Positions 11,901 to 25,489 of a stretch of DNA of 64,000 nucleotides are shown one piece after another. Below the pieces are notes generated by a model. It searched no databases, was not told the origin of the DNA, and saw only the letters and a program-made list of their open reading frames with translations. Each line of letters starts with the position of its first letter. Positions within the stretch are counted from its first letter, which is position 1. The DNA is from Loxodes magnus (lineage: Eukaryota > Ciliophora > Karyorelictea > Loxodida > Loxodidae): the NCBI GenBank assembly GCA_946699065.1, contig CAMPDV010000213.1:1-64000 (forward strand), in the 5' to 3' direction. The position numbers were made by a program, and so were the translations under genes.

Positions 11901-12891
11901 TATCAGCTTGTTATTTTAGTTATTTCTTTTCTAATTATTACATGCTTTCCATCAGTTAATTGAACTTGCCTTTAGTTGAATTATTCCTCCTAAAAATCCT
12001 TTTACTTTCTTACTTTTTCTTTATTTTGCTAGATATTCTCCTTCATCTTAGACATGAAATAGTTGAAAAATTAATCAATAGGAATTATTCTTGGCTAATT
12101 TAGTTCCAATTAATATAGTTTAATACTGATTTTATCTAACTTCTGTTAAAAAATAGTATAATGCTTAATATATTTTATTTATCTTACAGAAAGGCTAAGC
12201 TTTTGAGATTAGATTAAGTAAGTAATATAGTTTAAATTTTATATAATTAGTTAGGTAAAAAGAATTAATCTTAAGATCATCAAAGTACTTGCTTTTGAAG
12301 ATACTTCTTTCATTTAAATAAAATCTCTATGTGTTAAATTACTCCATTAAATCTTTACTTTTATCCTTAGTTTATTTAGAAATATTAATAATTGTTTATT
12401 ATTTAATTCAGCTTTACTTTCTCTTCTGCATTAATTAAAATTATAATTCATAATCTATTTTATCTTTTTATCTAAAAATAACAAATTTGCTAAATGTGTT
12501 TACTATAAGTTGAAAAAGCTTTTCATTAAATCAATTTTATATGAGTTTGGTTAGATACCTATTTATATCTATATTTAGTTTATATGATGTTTACTTAATA
12601 AAATTAGAATAATATAGTTATTACTAATTTTAAAACCATCAAATGTTTCTTTTCTGTTTGATCTTTTTATTAGTTAAATCTATTTCTAAGTATTTAGTTT
12701 TATAAGTAATTTATTCTTTTAGAGATTATTTTCTTCCATTTTATGTAATAATTTTAAAAGTAGCTAATTCTTCTATTTAATTTAATAACTATTTTCATTC
12801 AATTAGTTTAGTTTAATTTAATTTCTTAAGTAATTTCTATCCAATCAAATATTAAGTAGCATTTTTATTTTTTACTCAATAAAAAATTAAA
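8951..12891 (+). pseudogene. Decayed coding DNA upstream of the TRIM-like gene (block A)
   Basis: Protein-like stretches under the ciliate code occur on the plus strand. Near 9.03 kb there is TKQDFELSDYIQQLREASSW, and near 10.26-10.65 kb NINISRWYLLEKYQIVQEV followed by a Gln/Lys-rich tail to a TGA. Comparing the latter with block B, I count more amino-acid-changing than silent differences plus a frameshift in B, so it is not under visible constraint. No domain recognised. The 11.4-12.9 kb part is AT-rich, without a coding stretch I can support, and probably holds the promoter of the TRIM-like gene just before its ATG. Confidence 0.35.
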
Positions 12892-15200
12892 ATGTCAGCG
12901 GCCAAGTGTGAATTATGTGAAGAAGATTTCAACTAAGAGCTTAAAAAGCCTAGGTAATTGGACTGTGGATGTATTCTCTGTGAGAAATGCTTGAAAGGCA
13001 TTTATAGGCTACAATAAAAGTTTATATGCAACAAGCATAACATCATCACAACTAGACCAATCGAGTAACTACAAATCCCAGATCTAGTAAGGCAATAGGC
13101 ATAGAACCTTATCAATCCTTAGGACATCTGCCTTATTCATAGATAGTATTCCTTAACTCTATATTGCGTATAGGACAGCATAAGAATATATGTACAATGT
13201 TAGTAGACATCGCATTAAGGACATAGATGTATCGTTACGTAGGATGCAATCTAGCATTTAAAGAGTTACTTGGAATCCACTTTTAGTGCTATCAAGTAGA
13301 GACTGGTTTAATATATATCTACATTGTATTAATGGTATAGTCAGTTAAGTTAATTGTAGATATCCAGAATGGCTAATATGGTTTAGGTATAGCAATCGAT
13401 CAAGTAGAGTATCAAGTAGGCATGTTAGAAGATGGTGAATGATTAATAATACTAAATAAAGAAGTAAATTTAGTTCATTAAAGAAACATCTGATTACTAT
13501 CAGGTGATAGGAAGTTAGGTCGAAGCTATCTCAAATAGTTCTTAGGATAATATCAATCAATGTGAGAATAAAAGGAACTAGTTGAATCAATTTGAGTTAG
13601 CGATCTAGGATAGGTTATAGAGTATCACCTAATCATCCTCTGTTGTATGTCGCGAGAATTTAAGCTTATAGGCTCTCTAGAATTTTATCGTTTCTTATCT
13701 AATGCAGTAGCTTTAGCCTAACCAAGTATACTAGAGTTACATGGCCTAAGCAAGCTAGATCAAGCAACTATAGCTAGCCATAAAGCGTTTATACTAAGAC
13801 TTTCAATAACGGTTCCTCTAGTAAGAAAACAAAGAATAAGACTTTCAACTCTAGTTAAGCAATAAGGACTAATAACTTCAGGCCAAGTAGCTCTAATATG
13901 CTTAAGACATCTAAGAGCTTCGACAATAAAATGCTTAACTTCAATAAGATTTAGCTCTTAATTAGTCTACTATCACTTAATTATAAGACTAGTTACATAA
14001 ATTAGCATAAGAGAATATCAATTACAAAGAGTAGACTAATATCTTACTGAAGGAGTAGGAGAGTATGAAATCTGCATTTAGTTAATTGGAAGCAGATAAT
14101 AAAAATATCAATGACTAGCTTAGATAAAAAGAATAGTAATTAAAAGATTTGCCATATTCTTTGGAATAGTTAAAGTCTTAAGCTAAATAAATTCAAGTCA
14201 GTGAATGGAGTGAGTTGGTGAAGGAGTCTATCTATAAGTATCTAATACTTAAGAGAGTGAATAATTTCTCCACCAAGGATAGCAGTATATAGGAGAGTAT
14301 TATATGGTACCAATAAGATATAATCTTACAAGTTGGACAGTATCAATGGCTCCTGTGTTTACAATGTGGTAGCATCAATGACTCCAATCACTCAAAAATT
14401 GATCCTCGACATATTAGATCTCTGATGAGTTACTAATCTAGGTAGGTGGTTACGATACTAAATCACATCTGGATAAGATCTTATAAATAACTATTGGTAG
14501 TGATTCAGAGATAAAAGCCTAAGCTTCTTTGATCTAGCCAAGAGCAATTTCTTAAATGGGATATGACAATGACAGATTGTTGTATATATTAGGAGGGGTG
14601 GATCCTTAATCTTATTCTGCATCATCTCATGATTATTATAATTACTACAATTCATTGGAGGTGTACGACATGGTTTTGAATAAATCTGTGTCATTGTTGA
14701 GTAATAAGGATTGTATCCACCTTAATGGAATATGGGTATCACATGAGAGAGTATGGATAGTGGGTGGTCGAATATAAAGTTCAGATTTATCTAATAATTT
14801 CCGTAGATCAAGTTTGGTATCATCATATGACGTGATATTGAGTGTGTATTAGTAGTATGGGATGGAGTTACCTAAGCCGGCATTTGGTTTGGCAAGTGTG
14901 TGAGTGAATGAGACTGAGTGTGCTTATATTTGGGACATGAATAATCATCTTTAGTAAACTTGTGTGTTTGACACTAGGTCCATGATAAGGGATGGTAGTT
15001 AATATCCTCATAATACAGTAGCTGGTTTCTGATACAATGGTCAATAAGTGAATAATGTCATATGGATGTGGAGTAGTGATTCTTACATATAGTCAAATGT
15101 GATATATTATTACGACATAAAAGGAGGTAGTTTTTTTAAGTCTAGAGAGTGGAAATCTATGCAATTGAGTGGGTGGGTTTTCTTACTTAATGAGGACAGT
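12892..15200 (+). pseudogene. TRIM-like RING/B-box/coiled-coil/kelch gene, frameshifted copy
   Basis: Same gene as 56484-58493. The N-terminus (MSAAKCELCEEDF, then LDCGCILCEKC and CNKH) and the B-box are intact, as is the long Gln-rich coiled coil. Two one-base insertions relative to block B, near 14.26 kb and 14.38 kb, lie in the hinge between coiled coil and kelch domain and break the frame. The kelch part then continues open in a third frame (YILGGVDPQ, VWIVGG) to a TGA at 14901 and, beyond it, to about 15.2 kb with another in-frame TGA, both TGAs shared with B. Product if translated: coiled-coil protein truncated before the kelch domain. Confidence 0.75.
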
Positions 15201-15545
15201 TATAAGTAATTATATTATAAGTTATTAAGTTATTAAGTTTATTATATTATTAAGTTATTACGTTATTAAGTATATTAAAGTATATTTAAAGTATATTAAA
15301 AGTATTAAAAGTATATTTAAAGTGAATTAAATTATATTTAAGTATATAAAGTATATTAAAGTATGATTAAAGTATTATAAGTATATTAGAGTATTTAAAG
15401 TATATTTAAGTATATAAAGTATTATAAGTATATAAGTATATTAGAGTATATAAAGTATATTAGAGTATTATAAAGTATATAATATAAATTATGTATATAA
15501 ATAGAATATGCTTAGAGTATGTATAGAATATGTATAGAGTATGTA
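15201..15545. repeat. AGTATATTAA-type AT tandem repeat (block A)
   Basis: Irregular tandem array of units such as AAGTATATTA and AAGTATATTTA, directly after the TRIM-like gene. The counterpart in block B (58780-59270) is longer. Confidence 0.8.
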
Positions 15546-15626
15546 TAGAGTATGTATAGAATATGTGTATGGAATATGAATAGAGTATGTGAAGAGTGTA
15601 TGAGGATGTTAGAGTTAAATGAAGTA

Positions 15627-16306
<680 letters not shown>

Positions 16307-16574
16307 AAAAAAAAAAGTAAGAAAAGCAAAAAAATGCAAAAAGAAAAAAAAGTAAAAAAAATTTTTTTTTGTAAGAGAAAAAATGTAAGTAAGAAAGGGA
16401 AAAAATTTTGAAGTAAAAAAGAAAAGAAAAAATAGAAAGGGAAAAAAATTGGAAGAAGGGAGAAGGAGTGTAAAATATATGAAGAAAGAAAGAGTGAGTG
16501 AAGTTAAAGGGAGTAGAAGTATAAAAAGGGTGCAATTAAGTGTGTAGAAGTGGTTGAAATTCATGAAAAATGGA

Positions 16575-16623
16575 AAAGTCTTTTTTTGCTCAGCGTTTTA
16601 CACTACAAGAGATTTTTTTTGAT
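16575..16623 (+). promoter_or_regulatory. Conserved 50-bp block before the 20-bp tandem repeats
   Basis: GTCTTTTTTTGCTCAGCGTT followed by TTACACTACAAGAG and a T-run. The same block occurs at 60062-60116 and again at 60488-60533. It lies at the head of the ORF1 unit, so a role as the element's 5' end or promoter is inferred. A weaker echo (TTTACACTATAGAAG) is at about 17.05 kb. Confidence 0.4.
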
Positions 16624-16722
16624 GGACTAAAAATTTTGGAACGGACTAAAAAATTTTGGGTTGGACTAAAAAACTTTGGAACGGACTAAAAAATTTTGGA
16701 ACGGACTAAAAAATTTTGAAAA
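16624..16722 (+). repeat. Five tandem 19-20 bp units upstream of ORF1
   Basis: Units starting at 16624, 16643, 16663, 16683 and 16703 follow GGACTAAAAAATTTTGGAAC with small changes. Block B has six units. Tandem 5' monomers are known in some LINE promoters, and 19-bp tandem repeats are known in the long inverted repeats of Tetrahymena Tlr elements; which applies here is not decided. Confidence 0.75.
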
Positions 16723-17155
16723 ATTAAGTAAAAGGGGTAAAACGTAAATATATTAAATAAAAAAATAAAAGAATCATGAATGATGAAAAAAATAATTTAG
16801 AAAATAGAATAAAGTAAGTTCCGATATAATAAAAATATTAAAATATTTATAAATTTAATTATTTAGACTTATCGATAAGAAAAACTAAGTTAAAGAAGAA
16901 TTATCTTATAAAACATTTATAGAAGTATAAATAATTTGAATATAAGAATAGATAATGATGAAAAGAGATAACTAACTAAATAAGTAAAAGAAACCAAAAA
17001 AAGAAATATAATTAAGAGAGAAAGGAAAAGTGTAGAGTTATTTTTGGAGATTTACACTATAGAAGAATTTTAAAAATGGACTAATCTTGGATGTTTTGGT
17101 TTTTACTTGATTAAAAAATAATAATAAATTATTATATAATATAATTTAATATAAA

Positions 17156-17880
17156 ATGGCATCTAAGAAATAATAGAATTCTCCAACAAAATCTAATAAT
17201 TAACCAGACTTTGCTAACTATTTCTATTGTTACAATTGGATAATTAGAAGCTTGCAAAAGAAGTTTAAGACTTTAAATTAATAATTTAATCTCTCATGTT
17301 AGCCATTAACTAATTGGTAAATTAATAGGACTCTAAGCAAGAAATTAAATAATAGACTATTTCCTTAGAAATAGATAGAAAGATAAATTGGTCAAATCGA
17401 ATGAAATTTAAGATAAAATTTTTCCCAGAGGATCAGTTAACTGGAGCATATCAAGCTCAGTTAACTATCAAATTCAGAATCATAAGGAGAAGAATCTGAA
17501 TTAAAACTTATTCTATTAGAAAAGAAAAATTAAATGTTGATATTGCTATAAGTATGGACACAAGTTTAATTAGTGTTAACGATTTAAGAAGAAACAATCT
17601 TAAGTAACTGAAAGAGAAATCTAAAATTTATTCATAATCTTATGTTTCCAAACAGAAGACTTTCAAGAAAAAATATTTTAACCACTCTTAGAAACTCCAA
17701 AAATCTAAAATACATTGAGAGATACAATATGGATTCTACTTACAAGAATTAGCAAGAGGAGAAAATAAAAATGTTATAAGAATTTACGATTAAAAAAATC
17801 AAGTATAATACGATCTCGAGACCTATTAATTACTACAAAACTCTATAAACTCTAATTTATGGTAAGCTAAATAAAAGTGA
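17156..17880 (+). pseudogene. LINE ORF1 (zinc knuckle), copy c in block A
   Basis: ATG 17156 gives MASKKQQNSPTKSNN, like the start of the next copy (MVPKKQQTSPTKP) and of the 37.9 kb copy (MAPKKQSTK). A CCHC knuckle lies at 17535-17576 in another frame: C-TGA-YC-YKYG-H-KFNQ-C, with TGA at the aromatic position usually held by Phe, Tyr or Trp. The end, IRIYDQKNQVQYDLETYQLL then NSNLWQAKQK-TGA (17880), is in a third frame. Total length is not a multiple of three, and the block B copy carries the same breaks, so they predate the duplication. Confidence 0.65.
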
Positions 17881-18408
17881 TGCCACATTAATATATTATT
17901 ATATTAATTTAAAATAAAAAAGGAACATAAAAATTTGAAAGACAAGAAGTAAACGTAAATTAAAGTGTAATGTGAAAAGAATAATAGGATTTTTAAGGAG
18001 TTTAAGAGTAAAAGAGAATAAGAGAAATGTAAGAAGACAAGAAGTAATTTAAAATAAAAAAAAATTGCAAAGACAAAAGTATTTAACATTAGCTAAATAA
18101 AAAATTAAATTAAAAATAAAAAAAATTAATCATTAAAATGATATCTTTATGAAAGAGAAGCGATGAAAAGAAGCTGAAAAAAAAATCTTTTAACTCCTCA
18201 ATTTAAAAAATAAAAAATAAAAAAGATAATAAGATAGATTGAAACATCATAAAATGGATTTTAAATAAATAGAAGAGATAATTTAAATAAATTATATAGA
18301 ATATATAAAGAAAAATAAAAGGATGCGCTTCATCTGCATAGAGCATATCAGCTGTACTGCTTGTATACTATTTAAAAACATTTCTTAGATATATTATATA
18401 AAAATAAA
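17881..18408. other. Spacer between the two ORF1 copies (block A)
   Basis: AT-rich and purine-rich on the plus strand. Contains the moderately GC-richer stretch GGATGCGCTTCATCTGCATA (18321-18340), kept unchanged in block B. The reverse-strand frame at 17904-18089 is an unsupported short frame. Confidence 0.4.
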
Positions 18409-19139
18409 ATGGTACCTAAGAAATAACAGACTTCACCAACAAAACCTTATAAAACTTAGTAGGATGTAGTCAATGATCTCTGCTATCTTTAGATAGAGAA
18501 TTAAGAAATAACAAAAGTAATTAAAGATCTTTATAAACTAACTAATGAATTGTAAAATCCTATAGAAATTGTAAAATAGGAAAATTCAACACTACGATAG
18601 GAATTGCTCTAAACCCGCACTTGCAACAAATTTAAGGTGGAATTTTACAGACAGAACAAATAGCAATAGAAATTTAAAATTTGAAAATACTAAACCAGAA
18701 AAAACTTAAAGAAAGTGATTCATTGGAAATAGAATAACAAACTGCAACAAAATATATTCCCTATCGGAAAATAATGATATGTTGACATTGCAAGCTTTCA
18801 TTATATAAAGTAAGAAATTGCTACCAATTTTAATAAAAATAAAAGAGATTAATATAAATCAAATGGTAAGATATGCTTAAAATAAGCAAGACAAGTGAAT
18901 GTTTGCTTAATCTGAAAAAAACTCAAACTAAGCAAAAAAGCTCATTATATCTAAAAGACAGTAAACTATTTCAATGAAAATGATAGCGATTAGGCCTATC
19001 GAAAAAAATAATGGAAACAAATCTTAAAAATATCAAGAAACATGATAATGAAGATGAAGATACAGGCAAATTTAAAGTGATTAATTATTTTTAAACAATA
19101 AATTAACAAACTAATAAGTGGTAAACCAAATAAAGGTGA
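18409..19139 (+). pseudogene. LINE ORF1 (zinc knuckle), copy d in block A
   Basis: ATG 18409: MVPKKQQTSPTKP, then a Gln/Glu-rich, probably helical stretch. The CCHC knuckle at 18780-18821 reads C-TGA-HC-KLSL-Y-KVRN-C: the His codon CAT has become TAT, and TGA sits at the aromatic site. NENDSDQAYRKK near 18.97 kb and the terminus TNKWQTKQR-TGA (19139) follow. A TGA after about 85 codons and frameshifts inactivate it. Two adjacent ORF1 genes of one family, both broken, head to tail. Confidence 0.65.
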
Positions 19140-20160
19140 GACCAGAAATAATAGTGTTATGCTATAATAATATATTAGAATAAAGAAATATCATAAGTTT
19201 TATTTTGATCAAATGAAGATTTATAACATTTATATCTAAGACTAGAACAATCTAATTAAATATGAAAGTATTATTACAAAAGAATTTAGAAAATAACTGA
19301 AAATTTTAACAAATAATTAAGTTAATTAAAGTAACAAGAGGTAAATTCATACAAAAGGAAATCATACAAACGAAGTATCTAATTGATAATAATATTTTAT
19401 ATATCATATATGAAATCTACAAAGAAATTTAAACTGGTAAGTAGCACTTGCGTTAAAAACACAAGAAAATAATTAATTCTCAGCTTAAGAAACATAATTA
19501 AACATTTTCTATAATCTCTATACTCTTACTACTTTTCTCAATTTTTTCTTTTATATCTTCTTTTCATATTTATTTTTTCTTAAAATAAATCTTAATTTGA
19601 AAAGCAAACCTAAATATTTAAAAAATACTATAATCTAGTTATCTGAAGTCACGAAAATTAACCTTTTTAATCTCCTTTTATTTAAAAAAAATTTGTATTC
19701 TTTATAAAATCTAGTATGTTATAGCTTTACCTTGTCTCGTTGTTGATATTCCTTTCTTTTCTAAATTTTTAAAATAAGAAATAATTACCTTATTAAGAAA
19801 ATTTCTGTTGATTCAATATGAAAAAAGATGTAAAGAAGAGTTAAGAGGAAAAACCAATAATATTGAAAAATACAACATTCGAAAAAAAAATTTTAAATCT
19901 TTTTTTTATCTTAGTAAATAGTAAGGAATTTTCATTAAAAATATGATGTACGAATTTAATGAAAAAATACTTTGAGAGATGTTAGTAACAAATTATAAGT
20001 AAAATTCGTGTAACATCAGATAAAAAAGTCAAAAAAGCAAGGCGAAACAAAAGTGAAACTTCTAAATTGATCCGAAATGGATTTAAAAACAAAAAACTGT
20101 AATGAAGAAAACATCACAAATTAAGGAAAAATGACTAGAGAAAAACATCACCTTAAAAAA
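19140..20160. other. 3' flank of the ORF1 pair, still within block A
   Basis: AT-rich, repeated nearly unchanged at 63034-64000. No reading frame recognised. Confidence 0.4.
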
Positions 20161-21530
20161 AAAAAAATTAAATTAAAAAAAGAATCAAATTAAATGCTTA
20201 AAACTTTTGAAATATAACCATTTAACTAATCACTTTGATTAATTAAAAAAAACCAGAAGGTCTTCACAAATAGCAGGTATTGATAAATCTTAACTTTGAA
20301 AAAAAGAATTCTTTGTAGCCTAAAAAAAAGCAACGTGAAGAAGAAAAAAAAACTTATTTTGTAAATGCAGAAAGCTTGAAAGATGTTAAGATATGATAAA
20401 ACTTGTAAAATATTAGATAAAGAAGAATTGCTAAAAAAAATTAAAAGAAAAGAAAGATAAGAAAAAAATTAAACTAAAAAAAATCATAAATAAGTTATTA
20501 AAAAAGTAAAAAACGAAAAAAAACTATAGATAAAAATAACGACATCAAAAAAATGAAATAAAGCAAAAAAATTTAATAAAAAAATTTTTTTATGAAGAAA
20601 ATTTTATAAAAAAAACTTGTGAGAATTTGAGTAATAAAGGAAGTTTGAGTCTGAAAGAGTAATTGAATTTGAGAAGATTAAATCGAAGTTTTTATGAAAT
20701 TTTAAATAAATAAGAATGAAAAAATGTTTATAAGTAAGATAATCTCATTTTGTTTATATGATTTTTAATCTATTTTTTCTAAATTTGAATCCCATCATCG
20801 TTTTTTGAATTTTTCTTAAGTTTTTGCTTTATTAAATTAATTATTAGAGCTGACATTTTTAGTAAAGAATAACTATTAGCAATTTTTTTCTTTATTACAA
20901 AAATTATAAATTAAGCTAAATAAGGTTTTTATTAATTCTATTTCTTTAATCTTAAATTTTTTCGTATAAAAATTGGTAAAATCTGTCTTAAATCTTTTGT
21001 TATAGAATCAAAAAAACGTATTTTTTTTTGGAGAAAAATGGTAAGAGTTACAAATAAAAAAATTCAGGCAAATTATTTTTTGCTTTTTTTTATAAAAAGA
21101 CAATTTTTTTTGATTTTATTATTTAAGTCATTTTTTTTGTAATATAATTTCTTATGTTTTAATTCTTCTCTTCATAAAATAAAGCATTTTTATTACTTTA
21201 TTGATCTTTATAGAAAAGAGCACTTTTTCACCTGAAGACAGCTAAAATTATTCTGCATAAAAAACTGCAATGTTTACAAGAAGAAGCTATATTTCATAAA
21301 AACTAGATAAGACTTAGGTCGAATGTTAATAAATCACATTAAAAAAAGTTTTTAAAATCATTTTTTTTAATTTTATAGATAAAATTAATTTAAGATTTAA
21401 ATAAATCAAACGATTGTAAACTTTTAGTTTTATAATATTTATTTAATTTTTTCATTTTTTACATTAGATAAGAGTTTAAAAATTAGATCATTATTTTAAA
21501 TTTAGAAAGTTTGAGACGGAAACTCTTTTT
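20161..21530. other. Low-complexity A/T-rich region
   Basis: Long A- and T-runs; no gene or repeat unit that I can support. Confidence 0.4.
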
Positions 21531-21559
21531 CTTCCAAATGACCTGATGCTCTCTTTTAG

Positions 21560-21667
21560 GAATGTCAGGTATATTGTGTCGTATTCCCTATACAGATGCC
21601 AATGTGTTCCATAGATATGAACAATATTTCAAGTTTATACCAAGAGCGGATAAAAAATAAACTGATT
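21560..21667 (+). other. Exon-like GC-richer block
   Basis: A 108-bp island bounded by CTCTTTTAG on the left (acceptor-like) and GTGAG plus a T-run on the right (donor-like). One frame is open and protein-like: MSGILCRIPYTDANVF then HRYEQYFKFIPRADKK. No family recognised. It could be a true exon, a remnant of an element gene, or chance. Confidence 0.3.
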
Positions 21668-24480
21668 GTGAGTTTTTTATTTTTTTTTTAATTTAAATCT
21701 TGAAATAATTTTTATCTTTACTTTTCATATGTTATTTCCTAATTCCAATAATAATATTCTTTTCAAATTTCTATTTCTAAATATACCTTATAGTTAATAT
21801 TGCAAAAATTAAATAGCAAAATAAAAATGTTTAGCTATTTATTTTAATTTAAATTATTTTATTTTGCATATGTTTGTTTTTTTATTATAACTATTAGACA
21901 AAAATTTATTTTTGGTTAAAGTTTTAAAACATAATTATTCTAATAATTTTTTAACTGAACAAAAAGCAATTAGTTATTTTTTATAAAAGTAAAGTTGTCA
22001 GAAAAATTTGCTTCCATATATTATATTCAAAAATTAAGCATATTAATTTTAGTATTATCATTTTACTATTTATGATAATCTTAAATCTGTTAAAATTATA
22101 GAATCTTCAAACATTTTAAAATGGAATAATAGTTACATTAATAATTATTTTGTAGCTAACAGTAAAACTAAAAATAAGCAAATATACAAATACATTATAA
22201 ATATAAATAAGTTTACAACCATTTATAGTTATTAATATTTTTTACCATTTTATTTAGATTATTATCACAAATTCTTAAATATTTATGAATAGATACAAAT
22301 AATACTTTTATAAATAATTAATTAAAGATTAAAAGTAAATACTAATCTTTTTAAACTTAGCAATAGTTTATCCAATTGCCTAAATTTAAACTAAGCTAAA
22401 GATTTCTTAATTTTAATTTTAATTTTACTTATACTAAAACTTTTTCTGTATTTCTTTTTTTTTAATTATTGTCTAAATGATTTCGTGCATATTTTTTTTG
22501 TAAATCTTTACACTAAGTTGCAAAGAAGAAATTATTTTTTCGTGTTTGATTTACAAAAACATGTTCGAACTAATTGTCAATTTCCAAAACATTTTTCTTT
22601 TCTTTTTTAACATTCTTAAAATTCTTAATTATTATCTATCTTACAAGCTATAAAGTTTCTTATTTTTTTAGTTATCATTTTTAAAAGAATTAAAGCCATA
22701 AGTATCTTTAATATTTTCAAATTTTTAAACCTTTTATTTTCATATAAAGGTATATTCATCAATAATCCATTAATTTTGGTAGTTTTTTGATAAGTTAAAA
22801 AGTAATATCTTCTACTTATTTTAATTATATTCTTAGTATAATTATTAATTAATAAAACTATTATTTTTGTAAATTTAATTAGATAAACTTTTTATAGCAG
22901 ATACATATTAAATTATCATTATTTGAGGAATAAGCATTACAGTTTTAACATTTAAATTAAGATTTTCAATTCTATTACTATTATCTTTTAGCATTCTTCT
23001 TATATAACTAAGAGAAGTAACTTTTATAAAGGAATTATTCAATTACAAAGTATGTTAAGGCAATATGAATCTATGATGAATAATTAAATTTAGCTGTATT
23101 AATACTATTGGTATAATGATATTACAATATTTTATTATTTTTATAAAAATGTTTATAAACTGGTCATATAAAGCATTAATACTTATAGTATTTATGCTTT
23201 CAATTAACATAATTTAAATGCTATATCTTAATAAATTTTATAGTAATGTAGTTTGATTTTTTATAATAAATATTTTAAACATTTCAATAGAAATAAAATT
23301 TAAAGAAAATTAAATTAAAAATGTAAATTTACTGTTTTAGTATAGTTTAAGTGAATGGGTTAACAAATACAATTTGAAATATAATGCAATTTATGTGAAG
23401 CATGCTTATTAGTAATAATTTTATAAAAAATATTCTTATAAAATATAATGTTTTAATTAGACTATTATTTCTTTTGATTTAAAAATTAAATAATTTACTA
23501 TATATAAGTTAAACATTTACTTACATTCTTTTACATTTCTAATAGTTAATTAAAAAAACTATTTTTGTTTTTATAAATTAAATAGTTTTTTAAAATTATT
23601 AATTTCTTTTAATTTCAATAAGGTATAGTTTAGATCTTACAAACATTTAAAGTTGATTTATGTTTGAAATCTTAGTATTGATAGAATATTTTCGGAAAGA
23701 AACCAGATTTTAGAAATTAAATTTTGTAATTAAAGATAGCTATTTTAAGCCTATAATTTTATCAATATTTACTCAAAGCAAAATTTTTTTTATTTTTATT
23801 TTTCCTTCTTTGTTAAAGTCGTTCAGAAAACACAACACAACTAAAGCCAGGTTGTCCCCAAACTCTAAAAATAAATAATTAATTAAATAGCTCTTTATTT
23901 AATTCTTTAGTATAAAAAAATAATATTTTTGCTAGTTCGCTATTTTTTAATTTTTATAATTGATATGAATCTAAGTGTTTTATTTCTTTCTAATAATTTT
24001 AATATATTTAACTTTTGCAATTATCCTAGCTACTTAATATATATTTTTCAATGTTTTTAAATTATAATAATAAATTTTTAAAAAAGCTCCAAAATTAATC
24101 TCCATCATTTTAATAGTTTATCTTTCAGATTTATGTGTATTGCTATTAAATAATTTAAATTTAAACTTAAAATGATTTTTGACATCTTTAATTATCAGAA
24201 TTTTTCTTTCAATTAAAAACATTTAAATTTAAAAAGTTTCTTAATATCGCTTCCTCCTCGCATTTCTTATCTAAACATCTTCTGATTAATCATTAATATT
24301 TTTTTTAAATAGCTCCATTCATCCATCAAGTATTAATCTGTGAAATATTTTTATTTGTAATTCTACCTATATTTCTTAACTTCTAGGAAACGCGTTTATG
24401 TAGACTCGATCATTAAGAATCAAATTTTTTTATTTAAAAACTCCTAATTTTATATTATAGTCATTTCCTTATATCTAATT
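21668..24480. other. AT-rich region without recognised gene
   Basis: Several kilobases of very AT-rich sequence without distinctive coding stretches on either strand. Slight GC rises, for example near 23.83 kb, do not resolve into a feature. Confidence 0.4.
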
Positions 24481-24610
24481 ACTAATTTCATTCCATTATA
24501 CGGTCGAAAGTATCATAATCTACTCATATGCAAAGGGGGTTATCATATGTTAATATGAGCTTCTCTGCTTAATTCCATTGTTATATTAAAATTGACTATA
24601 ATTCTAAATA
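24481..24610 (-). pseudogene. Possible ORF1 fragment
   Basis: The reverse strand contains CAGAGAAGCTCATATTAACA, similar to AGAGAAGCTCCGCATATTTA in the ORF1 copy at about 25.68 kb, followed by a poor match to its YRK region. Too short and diverged to be sure. Confidence 0.25.
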
Positions 24611-24928
24611 AATAATAAACTAAGGTTTTTATAGTATGATTTAAATGCTTATATTAATCCCAAAGGTAATTTAATTCTTCACAGATAATCTAATAATAGT
24701 ATATTCTCTATGTAATTAAATATTATTTCCAAATATATTAAAATTGATATTAAATTAGATTTATTTAAGATTATTTGGAAAGATATCTATATTTATTAGA
24801 TCACTCATATCTATTAATTGTTTATTAATTTTATATTTCTTTAGATAATTATACCTAATAGAGGATTATTTTAAAAAGAAAATTTACCATAATTGGTATC
24901 TGATCAGTCAATAATCTTATATTAGAAT

Positions 24929-24989
24929 TAAGAGAAATTGTTTTAAACAAGTTTTGATGATTGAAAAATGCCAAAACAATTTTCTCTTA
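24929..24989. repeat. Inverted repeat, 16-bp arms, 28-base loop
   Basis: TAAGAGAAATTGTTTT (24929-24944) pairs with AAAACAATTTTCTCTTA (24973-24989), with one bulged T. It would form a strong hairpin; role unknown. Confidence 0.6.
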
Positions 24990-25489
24990 TAAATATTTCA
25001 ATTAAATATAATTTATTTGCTATTCCATTTATATTGACATGCTCAATCCTAATCTGATTTAAGCTATTTCTTTTATGATAATTTTTACGACTGAGCAAGT
25101 ATTTTTTTCATGTATACTTGAATTTATGTAAATGTGTCATGTTTTACAATTCTTTTTGCTTTAAATATTAAAGATAAAACTAAATATATGTCATAGAAAT
25201 GATAAATCATTTAGTCTCTTAATTATATCTTTGAGTATTGCTTAATCTATAACATTATTAGATTAAAAATAGATTAAACTTAATTTTTTTAGCATGAAGA
25301 TTTTTAATCTAAATGAATATTAAATAAATAATTTTACATGATGATAAATATAATATGTGTAATTTTTAATTTATTTGATGGATAGATTTCATCAATTTTA
25401 CTTTAATAATACAACTAATTTTTCATTTTTTCATTTTACTAAAGTAAAATTTTATAATAATATAATAATAATAATTGATTAACGCGGAG

